A stretch of DNA of 64,000 bases from the NCBI RefSeq assembly GCF_002775205.1, contig NC_036447.1:25712501-25776500 (forward strand), written 5' to 3'. This document shows positions 57,077-64,000 of this stretch, piece by piece. The notes beneath the pieces were generated by a model. It worked only from the letters and a program-made list of their open reading frames with translations, did not search any database and was not told the DNA's origin. Each line of letters begins with the position of its first letter. Within the stretch, counting starts at the first letter, position 1. The stretch is from Xiphophorus maculatus (Eukaryota > Chordata > Actinopteri > Cyprinodontiformes > Poeciliidae). Both the position numbers and the translations under genes were made by a program.

Positions 57077-59860
57077 CCAAGGGCCAATCACAGAAGAAAG
57101 CATAAGTTGGCCACAATTGCCTCCAACTCCCTGAAAAAAAAATGGAGTCATCTATTCGCAACAACATAAACAGAAAAAATGACAGTCATGTTTTACAGTT
57201 GTAATCCTGTATGATTTTTCTTTTCTTTTTAGTTGCTGATGAAATCTTAAAATATTAAAATTTTTGCATACTTTTCTGAATAAAGCGGTCTGGTTATTTA
57301 CAAAAAGCTGCTGTCCAGTATGAATCTAAAAAGTGAGACGAGGGATTTTGGGATGTCTAAGAAACAACAAACTTTCTTCTATACACGTTTTAATGCAACA
57401 GCAGATTATTCTAATTTTACCATATTAATTATCTCAGAATCGCATAAATTAAAACCTTCATTTCCTTTCAGGTGCATCAAAACTGGCATAAACCGTTCTG
57501 TCAGACAGGATGGTGGTATTTTACAAAGCTTATAATGTTCTAAAACGCTTGAAACCCTCTGAATTAAATGACCCTCCCAATAAAATAAACCTTAAAACAG
57601 TCTTGTCTGTCGTGCTCTCGTTTCTCATTTATTGAAGGCGCTGACTGCATTAACTGCATGAGTAATTCTGCAGATTACAGACACGAACCTGGAAGTCAGC
57701 TGGACGCGAGACTGATTTAATGCTATATAACTCACGTCCCTCCAGGGCTGGCTCCGACGCAGCCTTGCCGACTGGGCACCACAGTTGCATGGCTTTTTGC
57801 CACGTTTCAGCAAGCTCCACTATATTTTCTCCTGACTCCAACTGCTAACTGACTCGTTTGTCTTTCAAGCCATCGAACCTCACACCCTTTGCCCGTTGTG
57901 GTGATTGTTTTTCCTTCTACTCTTGTGAGTCAGTGGTGCCTTTTGTTATTGATAACTAGGAGAGGATCTCGGGGAGTTACAACCATCGATTAATCGATAC
58001 ATTAATGGACGGGGTAATTTAATACCCCGTCCTTGACCGTCCCGCGGTCTTAGTGAGATACTGAAAAGGTTCGCGGAAAATGTCCCAGTCGGACAGCGGT
58101 GAAGCGGGGGTTGTCCAGTCATACCTTCAATTTCCGAAACAATACGCACACAAAAAAGCGAACAGGTCGGTGATGGCACCGAATAAAAAAAACTCATGGA
58201 GTTTAAATAACCACGTCTTCTAAAATTTAGAAGACGTATCTAAAATTGCGACCTATAAATGTCTTAAATTCTATCCAAAATACAAGTTAATTACAGGTCT
58301 TTTTAGTTTGTCGTGGCAGGACTATGTAATTTTGTATGTAGTTTTATATATATATATATATACACTGTACACTGTATATATATATATTTTGTGGGACTTT
58401 TCTGCCAGGTAATAGTTCGAGTCACGTTCTAGGACTCGAGGCGGTCGGTAAATAGTTCCTAATATACCTTTGCTAGCTAACTAGCTAACTAGCTTCTTAT
58501 TTTTGCTATATTTTGTCAAAATGTATAGTTGAATGAGCGACGTTTGTATTTGCCACTAGCTTTCTTCTGTCAGCAGGATTTCTCTTTCATTCCCTTTGTT
58601 TAAAGGGTTTTTTTTGTTTGTTTTTTCCCCCTAAATTTCATTCAAACTGGCACCAAAAACGTCTTAAATTTGACTTAATGAAACCTGCAAATACCCTGTC
58701 ATAGGACGCTGAATGTAGATCATAAGTTTAGTGTGATGGACTGAATCTGATCATAATATGCCCAACGACGAAGAAAAATTGAGAGAAGACTGCTGGGCAA
58801 GAGGCCTCTAGATGTCATCATAACATCATAAATTATTTAGCCCTCAATTCAGCTTCTAAGAACTTTATTTGTCCCCATGGGCCATTTTATCTGTAGCCTT
58901 GTAATCAATGCATCCATCTTTTTACAAGCCAAAACCAGTCACAACTCCCTAAAAAATGAAACATAGTTCCATGTTGCTATAATATAATAAAATACACCAA
59001 CACTTGCATATCTGCTGAGGGGAAAGATGAGTGCAGGTTTTAGGTATCTTGGCTGGTTTTTGCAATTTTCTCTAGTGGAAGGATTGTAACATTCCCACTA
59101 CAGCAATGTTTTCATAAAACCAAAGTAAAGACAACAGGTTGCTGTGGCTTTCATAATAAATGTTTTATTTGGTTGAAATTGGGAATTCTCACGTTTCCTG
59201 TTAGACTGACCTCATATCAGTGAGACATTAAGTACATAACATATATACAATCTCCACTTCCATGTAGAATAAAGACTGAACAGATTTAGTAAGTAAATAT
59301 TGCGTTATTATAAGTCATACAAAACCCAACGTGGGGAAAACAGCTGCTGGGCCATAGAGGACTTTGGCTCCTACTCACCTTGTTACTTAAATAAATGCAG
59401 TTTTTTATTGTTATCGTTATGTCTTAGCTTTTATTTTAATTAAATTAGCATTTTTTTCTATTAGCTTAGCTTGAATAAAAACTACTTGATATGACAGACG
59501 CTTCTCGGATAAATGGCTTTTTTATGTCCGCTGCGTGACTGCAGTACAGTCAGGAGTCAAACAGGGCGAGAAGAGCAATGCAAGGACTGGCTCTTCAAGC
59601 TCAGCTTTCCTTCATGCCTTTTCCCCCAAAAATGCAAAAAAATATATTTTTAAAAATTGTTTTTGTGGCTTGAAGGATGAAGCCAAACATAAATAATGAT
59701 TTTTTTTTTTAAATCTAGAATTTTTTTATTATTATTTTATTTGATAGGAGTAGCACAGGAATAATGCTGTTTCAACCAAGTGGCTTTTTAATAATGACAA
59801 AAACAAAACAGAATCTTTAACGTAAAAGTGAAAATTGATTTTTCCAAAAATAATGATAAT
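57077..59860. other. Intergenic, repeats; no gene recognised
   Basis: It contains dispersed repeat copy 4 (57990-58230), a TA microsatellite (58345-58390), ctagctaactagct blocks (58470-58495) and AT-rich filler. Confidence 0.45.
57990..58230. repeat. Dispersed repeat family, copy 4
   Basis: cgcggtcttag, aatgtcccagtcggacagc and a gaaac-acac block match the copies at 1368-1545, 3140-3350 and 28085-28335 in the same order. Confidence 0.5.
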
Positions 59861-59869
59861 AAAAAAAAT

Positions 59870-60832
59870 ACATACAGTAAGTGCTTGTATAAATATTCAC
59901 CTCCTTCAGGTCCTCCCACAAATTCTCTATCGGATAGCGGTCTGGACTTTGACTGGGCCACTCCAGATCATCCACCTTGTTGTCTTCAAACCATTTCTGT
60001 GCAGCTTTGGCTGGATGCTTCTGTTACACGTCTCAGCTGGGTTGAAACAATTGTAACAAAAGATTTTTTTTATGATGTCTCAGCTTCTCCTTTCTTCTGA
60101 GTGGAAAGCCTGTAAACATGAACAGCTTCAGTGAATGAAGGAACGACCGCCGTCTTCTTCCCCAAACTCTGTCTGAGGAGCGAGGGGGCGGCGCTCCTCA
60201 CTCTAGGCCTCCTGGTGAAACTCTGTCTGCATTTTGGTTCCTTTTTGATTTAACATGATATTTCGGTCAATTTCAGTAAAAAAAACAAAAAAAAGAAACA
60301 CATATATATAATACATTGCAATGCTAATAATTTATGTGGTGGCTTATACTCTTAAACAGATTTTCTTGACTATATAAACAAGTGATGATTAAAATCTTCC
60401 ACTTTATGGTGTTTCACACTTCGGATCAACAAATGTTCTCCAGAGCTGCAATTCTCTTTCAGACAGAAACAAATTGTCCTCCAGGAATCACATTTCGCTG
60501 CATTCATGTTACCTTCTACCTCCACCAGCCTTCCAGGACCTGCTGCCGAGAAGCATCCGCACAGCATGATGCTGCCACCACCGTTACCGCAGTAAGTTTA
60601 CTAAAACATAATTTTAGAAGTTTTAGGAAAAGGGGACCTAATGCAAATTTATATGCCAGATTTTTATTTGTACAAACACTGAAAACCTTGCATTAGAAAC
60701 CCTCCATTTCACAATTATGCCCATTATTTTGTGTCGGTCTTAAAATCCAGATAAAATGAGTATTGAAGATTGTTGTAACATGGCAAAATGTGAAAAGTTC
60801 AAAGGGTGTGCATACTTTCACAAGGCACTGTA
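59870..60832. mobile_element. Tc1-like transposon relic
   Basis: The plus strand shows in order tcccacaaattctctatcgga, ggactttgactgggccactcca, cttgttgtcttcaaaccattt, agcatccgcacagcatgatgctgcca, then the 3' block aaaatgtgaaaagttcaaagg and actttcacaaggcactgta. This is the standard order of a very common fish Tc1-type element read antisense to its transposase. Internal deletions and insertions have destroyed the frame. Confidence 0.7.
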
Positions 60833-61004
60833 CATGTATTTATTGTAAAAATGATTTGTGGGTGCACACTAAAGGACACCAGCCTTTCTGTCTGGTCAAT
60901 CAATGGTACTTTCTGCTTGCTTCAGCTGGAGCAGCCAGGAACATCCTATCTATACAACGGCTTATTAGGGCCGTTTTAGGTAGAAAAAAAATAAAAGAAT
61001 AAAT

Positions 61005-61320
61005 TTCCACCAAAAAAAAAAAAAAAAAAATCAGAAATTTTGAGATTTTCCATTTTTCTGGAAAATTTCTGAGCTAGAAAAGTCAAAAAATTTCCATCTT
61101 CTGAAACGCAGGAATTTTCCCAAAAGTCAAAACGTTTTCACTTTAAAACCTTAGACAATTTTCAAGTTTTTTCTAGAAAAAGATTCTGAGATTAATCAAA
61201 GTTTTTTTCTAGCACATTTGGAGCTCAGACATGTCTACGTTTTTTCTATGAGGTTTCTGTGATAAATCTCAAAATGTCTGAGTTTTAATTTTTTAGAGGA
61301 AATTTACTCCCTTTTTTTTC
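61005..61320. repeat. Low-complexity TTTTCTAGAAAA-type repeat
   Basis: Degenerate, self-complementary runs such as ttttctggaaaa, ttttttctagaaaaag and gagattttcca recur after a poly-A tract. No coding potential. Confidence 0.45.
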
Positions 61321-62029
61321 TTCTTTTATTTCTCTACAATGACCCCAACATGTCATTGTATCTCAATGAGATCAATAGTTCAGGTAGAGGCACCTCACTG
61401 TAGCACTCAGGCTCAGTTTTTGATCCTTTAAAGGTCGCAATCTTAAACTACTGTTGCAATATTTGAATCCCTTGCGTACAAGAGAAACTGCCATGTATGG
61501 CTCAAGGCTTCAATTTGAAGCAGTAAGGTGTTATTGGTGGATGGGAACAGCTCTGCGAGGGAGAGAGAAGATGCTGAGTTTGGCATCTTCCATTGACAGA
61601 CTGTTGTTCATGTCACACAGACTCTGCGTCTCTCTTTTTTTTTTCCATCTTGAACACAGACTAAAATGCATCCAGAGCATTTTCAAAAGTTAATGCGCAG
61701 TTTCATGTAAGTAGTTCAGGCTACCATTTGCACCTGAGTTTATTGCTGATTAAATAATACAAAAACAAAGAAACTGACTCGGATCTCTAGTACATTTATT
61801 CCTCAATTTTAGGCTAAAATGGGTTTATAAATACATATATATGTGAGAATGTCCTTCTGCAATAAAAAGGTAATACAGTTTAAGGCTTCTTACCATGGGG
61901 TGCTGTTTAAAGTTGCACAGTCAAAAATTAACAGCCATAATTTGGGTTATTTAGCCTGACACAAGAGGAGAAGAATGGGGGTTGATTTTTCAAAGTCATA
62001 ATTTCACCATGTTATACGCTAATCTATGA

Positions 62030-62430
62030 ATGTCACAGTTTCAAACTAAATATGTAGTTTACCAACAAAATATTAAGCTTCACGCTAAATAGCCCTAAGC
62101 TAAATATGAAGTTCCAGGCTACATGTTTAGCTTAAAATAAAAATATTGAAAGTTTTAGCTAGCTAGCTAAATATTTAGCTTCGCAATATTCGCATTCATA
62201 TTTAAAGATAAGTATAAATAATATAAACTAGTACTCAGCAAGGTGATTTAGTTTACAAACTAAATATTTAATTTGGAGGTAAATATTTACAAATTAAATA
62301 CTTAGATCCAAAAGAAAAATTCTTAGCTAGGAAGTTAAATATTTCATTAGGGAGATAGATATTTAGCTTGCTAGCTATGTGTTTAGTTTGAGACTATATA
62401 TTTAGGTTGCTACTAAAATATTTAGTTTGA
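62030..62430. repeat. Degenerate tandem repeat built on gctaaatatttagctt
   Basis: Palindromic units (aaatatttagctt, ttagctagctagctaa and variants) recur every 20-40 bp for about 400 bp. Confidence 0.6.
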
Positions 62431-62805
62431 AAATGACAATTATAATGAAAACATAATAAATGAACCCCGGATTTGTTTTTCTCTCTCTTTCTTACCACAG
62501 GCTAAATAACCCAAATTACCACTGTTAGGTTTTTACTGTGTGATTTTACAAACGGCGACCCATAATTTACACTAATCGTATTTGTTGGGAGTATTTCAGA
62601 CAGAGGCGCATATAAGGCTATATTTAGAGAACAGAAAAAACACTATTATTATTATTCATTCAAACAATGTCAGGGTAATAAAATGCAAACGTCACACAGC
62701 GCACTTTTGGCCTGCTTACAGACGGAGCTGTAGTGTTAGATTAGATTAGATTAGAGCAATGCAAAGTGACAGAGGTGGGCGGGACCAAGAGAAAGTGACT
62801 GCAGG

Positions 62806-62808
<3 letters not shown>

Positions 62809-62852
<44 letters not shown>
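62809..62852. repeat. GA microsatellite
   Basis: About 20 uninterrupted GA units, just upstream of a GC-rich exon-like segment. GAGA tracts are frequent near vertebrate promoters. Confidence 0.95.
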
Positions 62853-62869
62853 GACACCTAAAGAGGGGG

Positions 62870-63288
62870 AACACTTTAGTGGAGTGCCTGAGAACAAGTC
62901 CTATTAAAACCACCCCGTCAAAAATTCACCTCCTTTAAACTTGCCATATCTCTCCCTCTGACGACTCAGGCTTTGGCGTCGCATATCGTCCTGCTGCCGG
63001 CCGGAAGCCCAACCATTAGTTTACACCTCGCCTCTCGCCTCGAGTCTGCCGGGCATCACTTCCGACGGGATGTTCTCGCTGTGAACATGGAGTTTCTCCG
63101 TCCTCTGCCGGCGGACACCTCTCAGCGTCTCCTCCGTCGCCCCAGTTCTCCCAGCGCCGCCGCCGACCGGCTCCCAGCCGCCTACGCTCCACGGCTCAGC
63201 AGTTTCTCGGGGCCACCGGAGAATCGGCTGGCGGCTCTGGACTCCCGGGAGCCAGCGGGACTGCACCGAGAGCCCGCCACCTGACGGA
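62870..63288 (+). other. Probable promoter and first exon of a gene extending beyond the right edge
   Basis: Composition turns GC- and CpG-rich at 62960-63290, in contrast to the AT-rich surroundings, and the segment ends in a good splice donor (ggacag then gtgagcc at 63289). An ATG at 63087 opens a 65-codon Arg/Pro/Ser-rich frame that closes just before the donor. It resembles no family I know, so the exon is more likely 5' UTR with a small upstream ORF than the start of a protein. The gene cannot be named from this window. Confidence 0.4.
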
Positions 63289-64000
63289 CAGGTGAGCCCG
63301 CAATGTGTGTCGCTGCTGTTTTGCCGGACATGCATGCAGGAACAAAACCCATCCTCTAAACTCAAAGCTGATGAAGGTTGTGCAAAAACAAACAAAAACA
63401 TGTGAACTCATTGTCCTATTTGACCTTAAATGAACTTACACAGTATTCTTGATTTATTTTCCTTTTACATCCAGTTCTTTATGTGAAATTTTAAAAAAGT
63501 AACTCTTTTTTTTTTTAAGTACATTTTTCCATTTCTTACTGGTAAATAACACATTGGGGTAGCGAGGAACATCTCAAGGTCTCATCCAAGTTACTGTCCA
63601 ACCTTCGCTTGTCTTGTTTACATTTTCTAAATCTGACGGCACAAAACAACTTCAACAGCATTCAACCATTCATTTTAATGCATTCAAATCGATCTCAGTT
63701 TAAACGGAAAGCTGTAACCGAGGGCAACTTCTTCCACAAACTGCAAGGTTACAGCGCAGAGCAAAAGTTTTCACACCGGTTGTAAACATTTCCTCAGTGT
63801 GATCGAGTTACCAGCACGGTGTTCAATCGGATGGAGTCTAAAACATTTTAAATGCGAAAAAGATGATCATTTCAAAGTTTAGTATTAGTTGTCCAACGTC
63901 ATAGTGTTAGGATGGACCAGTCAAAGTCCAAATTTCAAACCGAACTGAGAAACAGTGACAAGATTTGGTAATTGGTGTTGCTTTTCCATGCAATATGAAT
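63289..64000. other. Intron-like AT-rich sequence to window end
   Basis: Follows the donor at 63289. No exon or repeat was recognised. Confidence 0.35.

Noticed and set aside
1-64000. CRISPR arrays, operons, tRNA or rRNA genes
   Set aside because: No regularly spaced identical repeats, no tRNA cloverleaf and no rRNA motifs were found; the window is vertebrate nuclear DNA.

Overview
The window is vertebrate nuclear DNA, almost certainly from a teleost fish. The evidence is intron-rich single-copy genes with canonical vertebrate splice sites, AT-rich introns full of fish-type transposons (hAT, Tc1/mariner and LINE relics), and proteins that read directly as fish orthologues of human genes. Nothing prokaryotic or organellar is present.

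Layout from left to right. (1) 1-1205: two pieces of a retroelement gag in opposite orientations. (2) 1977-2498 (+): the last two coding exons of an inhibitory Ig-superfamily receptor (Siglec/CD22-like) with ITIM-type tyrosines. (3) 4893-31924 (-): a complete complement component C3 gene. I rebuilt 41 coding exons that stay in phase from signal peptide to stop (1,721 codons plus stop). A liver-type promoter (TATA, DR1, forkhead sites) lies just upstream. (4) 33084-36660 (-): yju2b/ccdc130, a splicing factor with 9 coding exons, head-to-head with (5) 37389-38465 (+): gtf3a (TFIIIA), nine C2H2 fingers in one uninterrupted exon. (6) About 38.5-46.8 kb: gene-poor, with LINE and Tc1 relics. (7) 46928-47535 (+): a two-exon GDNF-family ligand, best matched to persephin (pspn). 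(8) 49207-52233 (-): wdr83, head-to-head with (9) 52914-57076 (+): wdr83os (Asterix), whose third intron carries nested transposons. (10) 57.1-64 kb: repeats, then a GA-repeat-flanked, GC-rich stretch that looks like the promoter and first exon of a gene beyond the right edge.

The genes do not form one pathway. C3 and the ITIM receptor are immune, yju2b and wdr83 are spliceosome-associated, gtf3a drives 5S rRNA transcription, wdr83os acts at the ER translocon, and pspn is a secreted neurotrophic ligand. From memory, most have human orthologues or relatives on chromosome 19, so the block looks like conserved synteny.

The most unusual object is the C3 itself. Its thioester motif reads GCVEQ instead of GCGEQ. 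The catalytic His, exactly 116 residues after the thioester Cys, is Ser. The C-terminal part of C3a is expanded by a Thr/Pro-rich insert and lacks the usual LGLAR ending. Three introns use GC-AG splice sites, and a hAT element sits inside the 3' splice site of exon 23. This points to a diverged C3 isoform with altered target binding or activation.
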